This document shows, one piece after another, positions 1 to 8,009 of a stretch of DNA of 64,000 nucleotides. A model generated the notes under the pieces. The model was not told the DNA's origin. It ran no database searches and was given only the letters and a program-made list of their open reading frames with translations. Both the position numbers and the translations under genes were made by a program. Within the stretch, counting starts at the first letter, position 1. Each line of letters starts with the position of its first letter. The DNA is taken from assembly GCF_022513565.1 (NCBI RefSeq), contig NZ_JAKWBE010000001.1, positions 124,001-188,000 on the forward strand, given 5' to 3'. This DNA comes from Streptomyces gilvus (GTDB lineage Bacteria; Actinomycetota; Actinomycetes; Streptomycetales; Streptomycetaceae).

Positions 1-21
1 AACGGCGGTTAGCGTGGAGCG

Positions 22-1329
22 GTGAGTGAGACGAAGTCCCCCGCCCTCCAGTACCGCTTCGACGGCCCGGACGACGCCCCTGTCCTCATCCTCGGACCCT
101 CCCTCGGTACCACCTGGCACATGTGGGACCGCCAGGTGCCGGAGCTGACGAAGCAGTGGCGTGTCCTCCGGTTCGACCTGCCGGGGCACGGCGGCGCGCC
201 CGCGTACCCGGCGGGTTCGGTCGCCGAGCTCGTCTCCCGGCTGCTGGCCACGCTCGACGGGCTGGGCGTGCAGCGCTTCGGCTACGCGGGCTGCGCCTTC
301 GGCGGCGCGGTCGGCCTGGAGCTGGCGCTGCGCCACCCGGAGCGGCTCGCCTCGCTCGCGCTGATCGCCGCCTCGCCCCGCTTCGGCACGGCCGACGAGT
401 TCCGCCAGCGCGGGGTGATCGTACGGACGAACGGGCTCGACCCCATCGCCCGTACCTCCCCGGACCGCTGGTTCACCGGCGGGTTCGCGGCCATGCAGCC
501 CGCGATCACCGACTGGGCCGTGCAGATGGTGCGCACCACGGACCCCGGCTGCTACATAGCCGCCTGCGAGGCGCTGGCCGCCTTCGACGTCCGGTCCGAG
601 CTGGGCAGTGTGGGTGTGCCGACGCTCGTCCTCGTGGGCTCGGAGGACCAGGTCACCGGGCCCGCCGAGGCCCGTACCCTGGTCGCCGGGATCCCCGACG
701 CCCGGCTGGCCGTCGTGCCCGGCGCCTCCCACCTGGTGCCGGTCGAGCAGCCCGCCGCCGTCACCGACCTGCTGGTCCGGCACTTCTCCACCGCCTGGCA
801 GCCCGGCTACGTCGAGTCCTCCACCGGTCAGATCGCCATCCCGGCCGCCCCCGTCAAACCGCTCCTCACCCCGCCGGTGCAGCCCGCGCCGTCCGTGCCC
901 ATCGCCGAGATCGCCCCGCCGGCCGTACCGCCGCAGCCGCACGGACGTCCGGACCCGTACGACGCCGGGATCAAGGTCCGCCGCGAGGTGCTCGGCGACG
1001 CGCACGTGGACCGGACGCTGGCGCAGGCGGACGAGTTCTCGGGCGATTTCCAGGAGCTCGTCACCCGCTACGCCTGGGGCGAGATCTGGGACCGGCCCGG
1101 CCTCGACCGGCGCACCCGCAGCTGCGTCACCCTCACCGCGCTCGTCGCCGGGGGTCACCTGGAGCAGCTCGCCGCCCACACCCGCGCCGCCCTGCGCAAC
1201 GGCCTCACGCCGGGCGAGATCAAGGAGGTGCTGCTGCAGGCGGCCGTCTACTGCGGTGTGCCGGCGGCCGGCAGCGCCTTCACGGTGGCCCAGCAGGTGA
1301 TCAAGGAGGAGACCACCCCGACGGAGTGA
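22..1329 (+). CDS. pcaL: PcaL-type fusion: 3-oxoadipate enol-lactonase-like / 4-carboxymuconolactone decarboxylase
   Basis: A 435-residue two-domain protein of the protocatechuate branch of the beta-ketoadipate pathway, presumably cytosolic. Residues about 1-260 form an alpha/beta hydrolase; residues about 313-430 are a carboxymuconolactone decarboxylase (CMD) domain. The linker is rich in Pro and Ala, as in actinobacterial PcaL fusions. The GTG start follows GTGGAGCG. The acid (VGSEDQVTG) and histidine (PGASHLVPV) of the hydrolase triad are visible, but the nucleophile elbow reads GCAFG, with Ala where GxSxG needs Ser, so lactonase activity is doubtful by motif. A TAG at 10-12 may end an upstream gene cut by the window edge. 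No other pca gene is inside the window. Confidence 0.88.
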   Translation: MSETKSPALQYRFDGPDDAPVLILGPSLGTTWHMWDRQVPELTKQWRVLRFDLPGHGGAPAYPAGSVAELVSRLLATLDGLGVQRFGYAGCAFGGAVGLELALRHPERLASLALIAASPRFGTADEFRQRGVIVRTNGLDPIARTSPDRWFTGGFAAMQPAITDWAVQMVRTTDPGCYIAACEALAAFDVRSELGSVGVPTLVLVGSEDQVTGPAEARTLVAGIPDARLAVVPGASHLVPVEQPAAVTDLLVRHFSTAWQPGYVESSTGQIAIPAAPVKPLLTPPVQPAPSVPIAEIAPPAVPPQPHGRPDPYDAGIKVRREVLGDAHVDRTLAQADEFSGDFQELVTRYAWGEIWDRPGLDRRTRSCVTLTALVAGGHLEQLAAHTRAALRNGLTPGEIKEVLLQAAVYCGVPAAGSAFTVAQQVIKEETTPTE

Positions 1330-1398
1330 CCGCCGGCCGTGCGGCGCGCGGCCCGGGGCGGGCCGTCCCGGTGGCGCGCGGCAGGGCAGGATGGAGCC

Positions 1399-2034
1399 AT
1401 GAAGCTCACGAAGATGTCCCACGCGTGCGTGCGTCTCGAGAAGGACGGGCGGACGCTCGTCCTCGACCCGGGCGGATTCAGCGAGCAGGACGCCGCCGTC
1501 GGCGCGGACGCGATCCTCGTCACCCACGAGCACCCCGACCACTTCGACGAGGGCCGGCTGCGGGCGGCCCTGGAGGCCGACCCGGCCGCCGAGATCTGGA
1601 CGCTGAAGTCGGTCGCCGAGCAGATCTCCGCCGCCTTCCCGGGCCGGGTGCACACCGTCGGCCACGGCGACACCTTCACCGCCGCCGGCTTCGACGTCCA
1701 GGTCCACGGCGAGCTGCACGCGGTGATCCACCCGGACATCCCGCGCATCACCAACGTCGGCTATCTGATCGACGGCGGCACGGTCTTCCACCCCGGCGAC
1801 GCCCTCACCGTCCCCGGCCGGCCGGTCGAGACGCTGATGCTGCCCGTCATGGCCCCCTGGAACAAGATCTCCGAGGTCATCGACTACGTCCGCGAGGTGA
1901 AGCCGCGGCGTGCGTACGACATCCACGACGCCCTGCTCACCGACCTCGCCCGCCCGATCTACGACCGTCAGATCGGCGGCCTCGGCGGCTCGGAGCACCT
2001 GCGGCTGGCACCGGGCGACTCGGCGGAGGTCTGA
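1399..2034 (+). CDS. Metallo-beta-lactamase-fold metal-dependent hydrolase (UlaG-like)
   Basis: A 211-residue cytosolic MBL-fold protein. The metal site is visible as THEHPDHFDEG (HxHxDH) near residue 57, with a later HPGD and a C-terminal DIHDAL histidine. Length and motif order fit the short UlaG-like family of Zn/Mn hydrolases, many of which lack known substrates. ATG 1399 is chosen because homology-like sequence (MKLTKMSHACVRLE) starts there; the upstream open frame is Arg/Gly-rich. It follows pcaL by 69 bp and precedes xthA by 52 bp in the same direction. The specific substrate cannot be read from the sequence. Confidence 0.88.
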   Translation: MKLTKMSHACVRLEKDGRTLVLDPGGFSEQDAAVGADAILVTHEHPDHFDEGRLRAALEADPAAEIWTLKSVAEQISAAFPGRVHTVGHGDTFTAAGFDVQVHGELHAVIHPDIPRITNVGYLIDGGTVFHPGDALTVPGRPVETLMLPVMAPWNKISEVIDYVREVKPRRAYDIHDALLTDLARPIYDRQIGGLGGSEHLRLAPGDSAEV

Positions 2035-2086
2035 GCGGGACGGGCGGGAGGCCCCGTTGTCGTACCCGCCGGGTAGGTTGTGGGGC

Positions 2087-2878
2087 ATGCGCATCGCGAC
2101 CTGGAACGTGAACTCGATCACCGCCCGCCTGCCGCGGCTCCTGGCCTGGCTGGAGAGCAGCAACACGGACGTGCTCTGCCTCCAGGAGGCCAAGCTGGCC
2201 GAGGAGCAGTTCCCCTTCGAGCAGCTGCGCGAGCTGGGGTACGAGGCGGCGGTGCACGCGACCGGCCGGTGGAACGGCGTGGCGGTGCTCTCCCGCGTCG
2301 GCCTGGAGGACGTCGTCAAGGGCCTGCCCGGCGACCCCGGCTACGACGGCGGCGTCGAGCCCCGTGCCGTCTCGGCGACCTGCGGCCCGGTCCGCGTCTG
2401 GTCGGTGTACGTGCCCAACGGCCGCGAGGTGGACCACCCGCACTACGCCTACAAGCTCCAGTGGTTCGAGGCGCTGAAGGCGGCCGTCGCCGGTGACGCG
2501 GCCGGCAGCCGCCCCTTCGCGGTCCTCGGCGACTACAACGTCGCGCCGACGGACGACGACGTCTACGACGTGGCCGCCTTCGAGGGCCTCACCCATGTCA
2601 CCCCGGCCGAGCGCGCGGCCCTCGCCGCCCTGCGCGAGGCGGGCCTGTCGGACGTCGTCCCGCGCCCCCTGAAGTACGACCACCCGTTCACGTACTGGGA
2701 CTACCGCCAGCTCTGCTTCCCCAAGAACCGCGGCATGCGCATCGACCTGGTGTACGCCAACGAGCCCTTCGCGAAGGCGGTCACCGACGCGTACGTGGAC
2801 CGGGAGGAGCGCAAGGGCAAGGGCGCCTCGGACCACGCGCCGGTGGTGGTCGACCTGGACGTACCGCTGGCGCCCTGA
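2087..2878 (+). CDS. xthA: Exodeoxyribonuclease III (AP endonuclease family)
   Basis: A 263-residue Mg-dependent exonuclease III/AP endonuclease acting in base excision repair. The family landmarks occur in order: MRIATWNVNSI at the start, LQEAK (metal Glu) near residue 37, YVPNGR, GDYNVAP (catalytic Asp-Asn) near 147, and SDHAPVVVDL (Ser-Asp-His) near the C-terminus. ATG 2087 is where the family N-terminus begins, although the frame stays open upstream. The gene converges with the secreted SGNH hydrolase gene; the two stops are only 10 bp apart and lie in a small inverted repeat. Confidence 0.93.
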   Translation: MRIATWNVNSITARLPRLLAWLESSNTDVLCLQEAKLAEEQFPFEQLRELGYEAAVHATGRWNGVAVLSRVGLEDVVKGLPGDPGYDGGVEPRAVSATCGPVRVWSVYVPNGREVDHPHYAYKLQWFEALKAAVAGDAAGSRPFAVLGDYNVAPTDDDVYDVAAFEGLTHVTPAERAALAALREAGLSDVVPRPLKYDHPFTYWDYRQLCFPKNRGMRIDLVYANEPFAKAVTDAYVDREERKGKGASDHAPVVVDLDVPLAP

Positions 2879-2891
2879 GCCCGGGGGCTCA
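2876..2891. terminator. Short inverted repeat containing both convergent stop codons
   Basis: TGAGCCC-GG-GGGCTCA is a perfect 7-bp inverted repeat. It carries the TGA of xthA in one arm and the TGA of the convergent SGNH hydrolase gene in the other. It could act as a compact bidirectional terminator. No T-run is present and the two-base centre would have to open to form a loop, so confidence is modest. Confidence 0.4.
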
Positions 2892-4655
2892 CGACACCAG
2901 CGTCCGCAGGTCCACCGAGTCGGCGAGCGCCGCGAGCCCCGCGTCTCCCGGATGCAGGTGGTCCCCGCTGTCGTACACCGGCAGCATCCGCGCGGGCTGC
3001 TGCGGGTCCCGCAGCACCGCGTCGAAGTCCAGCACGGCGTCGAAGGCCCCGCTGTCCCGGATCCAGGTGTTCACCGTGACCCGCTCGGCGTCGACGGCGG
3101 CCGTGCACTGGATCTCGCCCGCGCAGGGCAGGATCGTGGCCGCCAGCGCTCGCAGCCCGCGCGCGTGCGCCCGGTCGGCGATCCTCCGCAGCCCCGCGAC
3201 GACCTGCTCGGCTCTCGCCAGCCGGCGCACGTCGTTGACGCCCTCGAAGACGATCAGCGTACGGGCCGAGGTCTGCGCGAAGGCGTCCCGGTCCAGCCGG
3301 TCGAGGGCGCTCACCCCCGAGGCGTCCGTGGACACGCCGTCACCGGGATACCCGTCGCTGACCACACGGTTGGCGGAGATCCCCTGGTTGAGCACCCCAT
3401 AGCGCGGGACCGCATACTGCGAAAGCAGCCGGCGGGCCAGCACATCGGGCCACCGCCGGTTCGCGTCGACCGTGGACCGGTCGCCGTCGGTGATCGAGTC
3501 CCCGATCACCACCACCGACCCCGGCCCGCCCCGCACGTCCACACCGGTCAGCAGCGGCCAACCGGTGAGCACGGTCGTGTACGCCGCCCCCGAGGCGTCC
3601 GCAGTGTGATCGCCCGGCACGCTGACGTACGAATGCTGCACGGCGAGCCGGTGCACGGGCGCAGCCGTCACCGTGTCCGGCAGATGGAAGCTCACCAGCA
3701 GGTTGGTGTCCGCGGGCACGGTGAAGCCGAGCGGGTCGCTGAACGCCTGTGCCCCCGCTGGGATCTCGACGCCCCCCGCCCCGCCGAAGGCCACCGGCAC
3801 CGGCACCTCCCGCGCCGTCGCCCCCTCGGACTGCACGGCGACCGTCGCGCCCCCGATCCGCACCGGCGTCCCCGCGAAGGTGTTGTCGAAGCGCAGCCGT
3901 ACCCGCGGCCCGCCCACCGAGGTGTGCACCACCAGCCGCACCGTCCGGTCGCTCCACGGACCCACGGCCGGGTAGCCCGAGGTGGCCGCCGCCCAGGTCC
4001 CGGCCCAGCCGGCACCCGACGCCCGCACCGCCAGCGCGAACACATGCGCCCCGGCCGCCCGCGGCAGCCGTACCGAGACGACCGGACGTTCCCTGACCAG
4101 CGGCACCGTCACGACGTACAGCCGTGTCCGCTCGGCGACCTGCCCGGCGGGTGTGTTCAGGTGCGGCAGCGCCACGGCCTTGGTGGCGAGCGGGCCGGTG
4201 CGCCAGTCGGGCATCGTCAGCCGGTACGAGGAGCGGGTGCCGTCCGCGTACGCCACCTCGCCCGCGCCGCCCACCGGGGCGCCTTTCGTGCCCGCCACCA
4301 GGAAGGCGAGGGCGTCACCGCGGCCGCCCAGGCGCACCTGCTGTCCGTCGGCCAGGACGTTGTCCGGCGCGCCCGGCCGCCGACGCGGCCAGGCGAGCCG
4401 GGCGCCCTGCACGGTGAGGGTGCGGCCGGGCGTCCAGCCGGCGGCGCTGAGGTCCCGGGCGGACAGGGAGGCGCCGAGACCGTCGAAGTCCGCCGCGTCC
4501 GGGCGGGCGTCGTCGCTGACCGCGGAGTTGTCGAAGAACCGCTCCAGCGGCTGCGGGGCCGCCCGGCCGGCCGCGCCCGCGTGCGCCGTCGGGGCCGGCA
4601 CCAGGGCCGCGAACAGGGCGATGACGATCGCGCATCCCGGTGCGGGTCGACGCAA
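2889..4655 (-). CDS. Secreted SGNH/GDSL hydrolase (esterase/lipase family)
   Basis: A 588-residue exported protein. TTG 4655 is the preferred start: GGAGG lies 8 bp upstream and the translation begins with a Sec-type signal (LRRPAPGCAIVIALFAAL, cleavage near THA-GAAG). A beta-rich region fills residues about 40-370. The C-terminal third is an SGNH hydrolase: block I IGDSITDG with the nucleophile Ser near 385, FEGVNDV (Asn block III), and HLHPGDAGL supplying the catalytic His. The frame upstream of 4655 lacks secretory features. The layout resembles actinobacterial GDSL lipases with a large N-terminal domain; the natural ester substrate is unknown. Confidence 0.86.
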   Translation of the reverse strand: MRRPAPGCAIVIALFAALVPAPTAHAGAAGRAAPQPLERFFDNSAVSDDARPDAADFDGLGASLSARDLSAAGWTPGRTLTVQGARLAWPRRRPGAPDNVLADGQQVRLGGRGDALAFLVAGTKGAPVGGAGEVAYADGTRSSYRLTMPDWRTGPLATKAVALPHLNTPAGQVAERTRLYVVTVPLVRERPVVSVRLPRAAGAHVFALAVRASGAGWAGTWAAATSGYPAVGPWSDRTVRLVVHTSVGGPRVRLRFDNTFAGTPVRIGGATVAVQSEGATAREVPVPVAFGGAGGVEIPAGAQAFSDPLGFTVPADTNLLVSFHLPDTVTAAPVHRLAVQHSYVSVPGDHTADASGAAYTTVLTGWPLLTGVDVRGGPGSVVVIGDSITDGDRSTVDANRRWPDVLARRLLSQYAVPRYGVLNQGISANRVVSDGYPGDGVSTDASGVSALDRLDRDAFAQTSARTLIVFEGVNDVRRLARAEQVVAGLRRIADRAHARGLRALAATILPCAGEIQCTAAVDAERVTVNTWIRDSGAFDAVLDFDAVLRDPQQPARMLPVYDSGDHLHPGDAGLAALADSVDLRTLVS

Positions 4656-4818
4656 CTGAGGTTCCTCCCGCTCACCAAGGGGACGAAAGACGCAGGTGAA
4701 GCTAGAGAGACGGCCGACCACCGTCAACGAGCCATGCGCGGACCTCAGTGAAGTCACCCCGAAGTGAGCATCCGCGCGCCTGTGGTGCGGACGAGGGTGC
4801 GAGTGACACGCTGGGTGT

Positions 4819-5226
4819 ATGAAGATCCCTTTTCTGGGCGACCGGCACGAGAGGTACGGCGACCTCGATCCCGAGGGCATCGCCGAACTCCTCGCCGAGT
4901 GCGAGCTGCTGCGCTCCCTGGCTGCCGAGGAGGGCGTCCAACTCGACGACACCGTCGACTCGTTGGAGGCCCTCGACCAGCTGCTGCCGCGCTGGCGGGA
5001 CGAGGAGGACAACGAGCCCTGGCTGGGCAACGACGCCGGCCTCTATCTGGGCACCGTCATCGTGCGGGGCGTGCCCGGTGCCGCCTGGGAGATTCGCTCG
5101 GACGGCCAGCCGGTCGTCCGGCTGGAGTCCGGCCGCGAGTTCGACGTCGTGGAATCGGGGCACGAGTGGGCCGCGAGCGGGGCCCCCGAGCTGTCGCAGG
5201 TGTATGCCGAAGTCGCGGAGACGTGA
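4819..5226 (+). CDS. Small acidic hypothetical protein (DUF6278-like)
   Basis: A 135-residue acidic cytosolic protein with no signal peptide or membrane segment. The sequence (MKIPFLGDRHERYGDLDPEG, then acidic helices and a LYLGTVIV strand) matches my memory of the Streptomyces family DUF6278; this is recollection, not a search. It is transcribed divergently from the SGNH hydrolase gene across 163 bp, and no strong Shine-Dalgarno is seen before ATG 4819. Nothing in the sequence indicates a reaction. Confidence 0.75.
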   Translation: MKIPFLGDRHERYGDLDPEGIAELLAECELLRSLAAEEGVQLDDTVDSLEALDQLLPRWRDEEDNEPWLGNDAGLYLGTVIVRGVPGAAWEIRSDGQPVVRLESGREFDVVESGHEWAASGAPELSQVYAEVAET

Positions 5227-5389
5227 TCCTTTGGCCAGCGAATCGACGTAAATACGGCTAATGCCCGGTAAGTGCGTGTCGGGGTAACTCAGCCACTTCC
5301 GTCCGGTTAGTTTGCGGCGACCACGACACAGCGGAGAGTGAGTGAGCAAGGGGGAGATCACACCGTAACCGCCCGGCGGCAGCCGGAGA

Positions 5390-6991
5390 TCACTGCTCGC
5401 GCAGCGGGATGGACACGTACGACGGGTCGTTCGCAGGCGAGGAGAAGGTCAGCTGCGCGCCGGACGGGTTGTGTTCGATGTACAGAGGATCCACTGTGTC
5501 GACGACCAGCGCGAGACGGTGCCCCGCCGGGACGTCGTAGGCCGTGGAGAACAGCTCCAGATCGACGCCGAACGGCTTTCCGGGGGTCCGCCCGTGGAAG
5601 GTGTAGGGCGCGTTGCTGACCAGTTTGCCGAGGCCGAGCGGCCCCACGTCGTAGAGATAGGCGACGAGGGTGCCGCTCTCGTTCGTCGGGGTGAGGGTGG
5701 TGTGCAACCTGGCCGTACCGCGCACGTGTTGGGCTGTCGAGTACCGCTCCGACTGCCACACGGCGGCCCAGCGGCGGGGGAGCAGCGGGATGGACGCGAC
5801 CGGCGGGAGCTGTGCGACCTGGTCGAGGATGCTGGAGAGGAACACGATCCCGCCGTCCGCCCCGGAGTCGACGTTGGTGTGGATCGTGGTGGTGCCGGCC
5901 AGCGCGATCTTCCGCTCGGTCGCGGCGACCGACTTCCAGTCCGGATACCCCTCGTAGCCGCCGGTGGAACGGGACTTGAGCTGGACCGGCTGCTCCCGGT
6001 CGATGCCGTTGTCCGTGCCCTTGAGGTAGTGGTCGAACCAGCGCCCGGTGTCGCTCCACACGTCGTTGGGCAGGCCGAACAGACCGGTCAGCTCGGCGGT
6101 CGCGTGGTCGCCGGGGCGGAACTCCAGTCTCTTCGGGCCGGTCAGCCTCTCGTAGAAGGCCGCTGACTGATTGGGCGGAAAGATCGTGTCGCCCCAGGAG
6201 CCCGCGAGCATGACCGCCGCGCCGTTCTTGTTGAGCTGGTCCACGTACGTCGCGGGGGAACGTTTCTTCCCCCAGTCGACGAGTTCCTGCTCCTTCGACA
6301 GGTTGGCGGCGTAGAAGTCGTCGAAGACCTGGCGCACTTCGGGGTCCGGCCGGCCGGTGACCAGGCTCACCCCGTCCAGCAGGGCCGCGGCCTGCACGTG
6401 CTGGGTGCGGCCGGAGTAGATCGAGCCGATCAGGTCGGCCCAGCCGCTGAGTGCGGCGACGGCCTTGATCCGCTTGTCGTGCGCGGCCGCGAGCAGGCTG
6501 ATGCCGGCGCCGTAGGAGACGCCCGCCATGCCGATGTGCCGCGCGTCCGCCGGGGTGTTGGCGAGCGCCCAGTCGATGACCTTGGAGGCGTCGGCGGTGT
6601 CGGGCGCGCCGGCCACCTCTATCTCACCGCCGGACTGCCAGAAGCCGCGGACGTTGTAACCGACCACCACGTAACCGGATTCGGCGAGTTTCTGGGCCTG
6701 GGCGAGGTATTCGACCTGCGGGAAGCCCCAGCTCGTGGGCAGTACGAGCAGCGGGTAGCGGCGGGTGCCGTCGGCGCCCGGGGGCAGGACGACGTTCGCC
6801 TTGAGGACGGTGCCGCCGTCGCCGCTGATGTCGACGAAGCGGACCGCGCTCGCGGCCTGAGCGGCGGGGGCGACGCCGAGCACGCCACCGGCGATCAGGG
6901 TCGCGGAGACGGCGCCCACGGCGGTCGTGCGCAGGGCATGTGTCGCCCACCACCACCCTGTTCGAAGGCGCTCCGCGCCCCTTGGATCCAT
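5390..6991 (-). CDS. Secreted CocE/NonD-type S15 family hydrolase
   Basis: A 533-residue exported serine hydrolase of the Xaa-Pro dipeptidyl-peptidase/cocaine-esterase superfamily. The N-terminus carries a positively charged stretch, a hydrophobic core (TTAVGAVSATLIAGGVLG) and an APAAQA-A cleavage site. Catalytic residues are visible: nucleophile in GVSYGAG (about Ser159), Asp in GSWGDTIF (about 267) and His in RPGDHATAE (about 296). The C-terminal 200 residues form the jelly-roll typical of the family. ATG 6991 follows GAGGAG by 6 bp. Upstream are repeated GGTAACC and GCCAGTAA motifs. It could cleave acyl-peptide or ester bonds; the substrate is not determinable. Confidence 0.85.
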   Translation of the reverse strand: MDPRGAERLRTGWWWATHALRTTAVGAVSATLIAGGVLGVAPAAQAASAVRFVDISGDGGTVLKANVVLPPGADGTRRYPLLVLPTSWGFPQVEYLAQAQKLAESGYVVVGYNVRGFWQSGGEIEVAGAPDTADASKVIDWALANTPADARHIGMAGVSYGAGISLLAAAHDKRIKAVAALSGWADLIGSIYSGRTQHVQAAALLDGVSLVTGRPDPEVRQVFDDFYAANLSKEQELVDWGKKRSPATYVDQLNKNGAAVMLAGSWGDTIFPPNQSAAFYERLTGPKRLEFRPGDHATAELTGLFGLPNDVWSDTGRWFDHYLKGTDNGIDREQPVQLKSRSTGGYEGYPDWKSVAATERKIALAGTTTIHTNVDSGADGGIVFLSSILDQVAQLPPVASIPLLPRRWAAVWQSERYSTAQHVRGTARLHTTLTPTNESGTLVAYLYDVGPLGLGKLVSNAPYTFHGRTPGKPFGVDLELFSTAYDVPAGHRLALVVDTVDPLYIEHNPSGAQLTFSSPANDPSYVSIPLREQ

Positions 6992-7017
6992 GGGTCACTC
7001 CTCACTCGGACCGTGCA

Positions 7018-7090
7018 AAGTGACCAGACGGTAACCGCGGCGCCTTACGCGCGGTAACCCGCCAGTAAGTTACGTGCCAGTAACGATTGT
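7018..7090. promoter_or_regulatory. Direct-repeat cluster upstream of the CocE-type hydrolase gene
   Basis: GGTAACC occurs at 7030-7036 and 7053-7059, and GCCAGTAA at 7061-7068 and 7076-7083 (15 bp apart). GTTAC/GTAAC half-sites also pair around 7069-7084. This dense repetition sits 40-95 bp upstream of the hydrolase start, the usual place for a regulator-binding region. No regulator can be assigned. Confidence 0.4.
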
Positions 7091-7106
7091 TGTGGTGTGA
7101 ATCAGT

Positions 7107-7865
7107 TCAGGACGCGCGGTGGGAGTTGTGTGGAGCCGCCGGAGCGGGCAGCGGGGTCCTGGCCTCCCTGGTCACGTCCGCGACCAGTTCGACCACGTCC
7201 GGGCCGTACGCCTGCGAGTTGACCACCTTCAGCAGCAGTACGAAGGAGTCGTCGCCGTGCTTGCGGGCCAGCCGCTCGTGGTTGCGGGCGAGATAGCGGG
7301 TGGCGGCCTGGTTGGTGATCGCGGTCTGGCCGCAGAAGAGGAAGACCGGGCGCGCCCGGGGGCTCTGGTCGACGGTGAGCCGGGCCAGCAGCGCGTACTC
7401 CTCCCGGCCCGGCTCCACCCGGTAGCGCTCGGTGCCGACCTGGAACGCGCCGCGGTCGGGCCCCGGTTCGGGGTCCACGTTCACCCGCACGCCCGGGAGC
7501 AGGGAGGCCAGATGCGCCATCATGCGGCGGTTCGAGGCCGGGCCGCCCACGCAGAACTCGGTGCGTTCACCGAAACCCTGACGTGCCGTGTCGTGCGGGA
7601 GCACCTGCGCGTGGGCGTTGCAGTCCTTGATGAGGGCGGAGAGTTCCAGCAGTGCGAACACGTCGTAGCGCATCACGGTCAACTCGGGCCCGCCGGCGCC
7701 GCGGTTGACCACCAGCAGCGACTCCGAGTTGTCCGGCAGCCCGAAGAACGCCTGCTTGCGGCGGAGTTTGCGCCGCCACAGGTACGTACGGGCCAGCCAG
7801 CCGAGCGCGGCGGAGATCGCGGCCGCGACCACACCCAGGACGATGTTGCGCACGTCGTCGTTCAT
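7107..7865 (-). CDS. Membrane-anchored hypothetical protein
   Basis: A 252-residue protein with one N-terminal membrane segment (NIVLGVVAAAISAALGWLA, residues 7-25) followed by a basic stretch (WRRKLRRK), so the rest is probably cytoplasmic. The soluble part shows a NRGAGG motif, a Glu/Arg-rich middle and a C-terminal Val-rich region. I do not recognise a named domain. ATG 7865 is the first in frame. It is divergent from the ggt gene and lies 115 bp upstream of, and codirectional with, the S15 hydrolase gene. Confidence 0.75.
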   Translation of the reverse strand: MNDDVRNIVLGVVAAAISAALGWLARTYLWRRKLRRKQAFFGLPDNSESLLVVNRGAGGPELTVMRYDVFALLELSALIKDCNAHAQVLPHDTARQGFGERTEFCVGGPASNRRMMAHLASLLPGVRVNVDPEPGPDRGAFQVGTERYRVEPGREEYALLARLTVDQSPRARPVFLFCGQTAITNQAATRYLARNHERLARKHGDDSFVLLLKVVNSQAYGPDVVELVADVTREARTPLPAPAAPHNSHRAS

Positions 7866-8009
7866 GGGCGCGCATGGTAGCGGTCCGACGCGGCGGGTAC
7901 GTACCGGTGTTCGATGTGTGGCGTTCGCGTGACAGCAGCCGGAAGGGGTCTGTCGAGGCCCCCTGTGATGTGGTTACGCTGCGCGGACGGTCTTGGACTG
8001 GAGGTAGTG

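Noticed and set aside
123..2111. A 662-codon open frame running through pcaL, the MBL gene and into xthA
   Set aside because: Arg/Ala/Gly/Pro-rich translation with no domain; it is an out-of-frame shadow of three recognisable genes.
2952..4751. Long plus-strand open frame opposite the SGNH hydrolase gene
   Set aside because: Antisense shadow; His/Arg/Pro-rich with no motif, while the minus strand shows a signal peptide and catalytic blocks.
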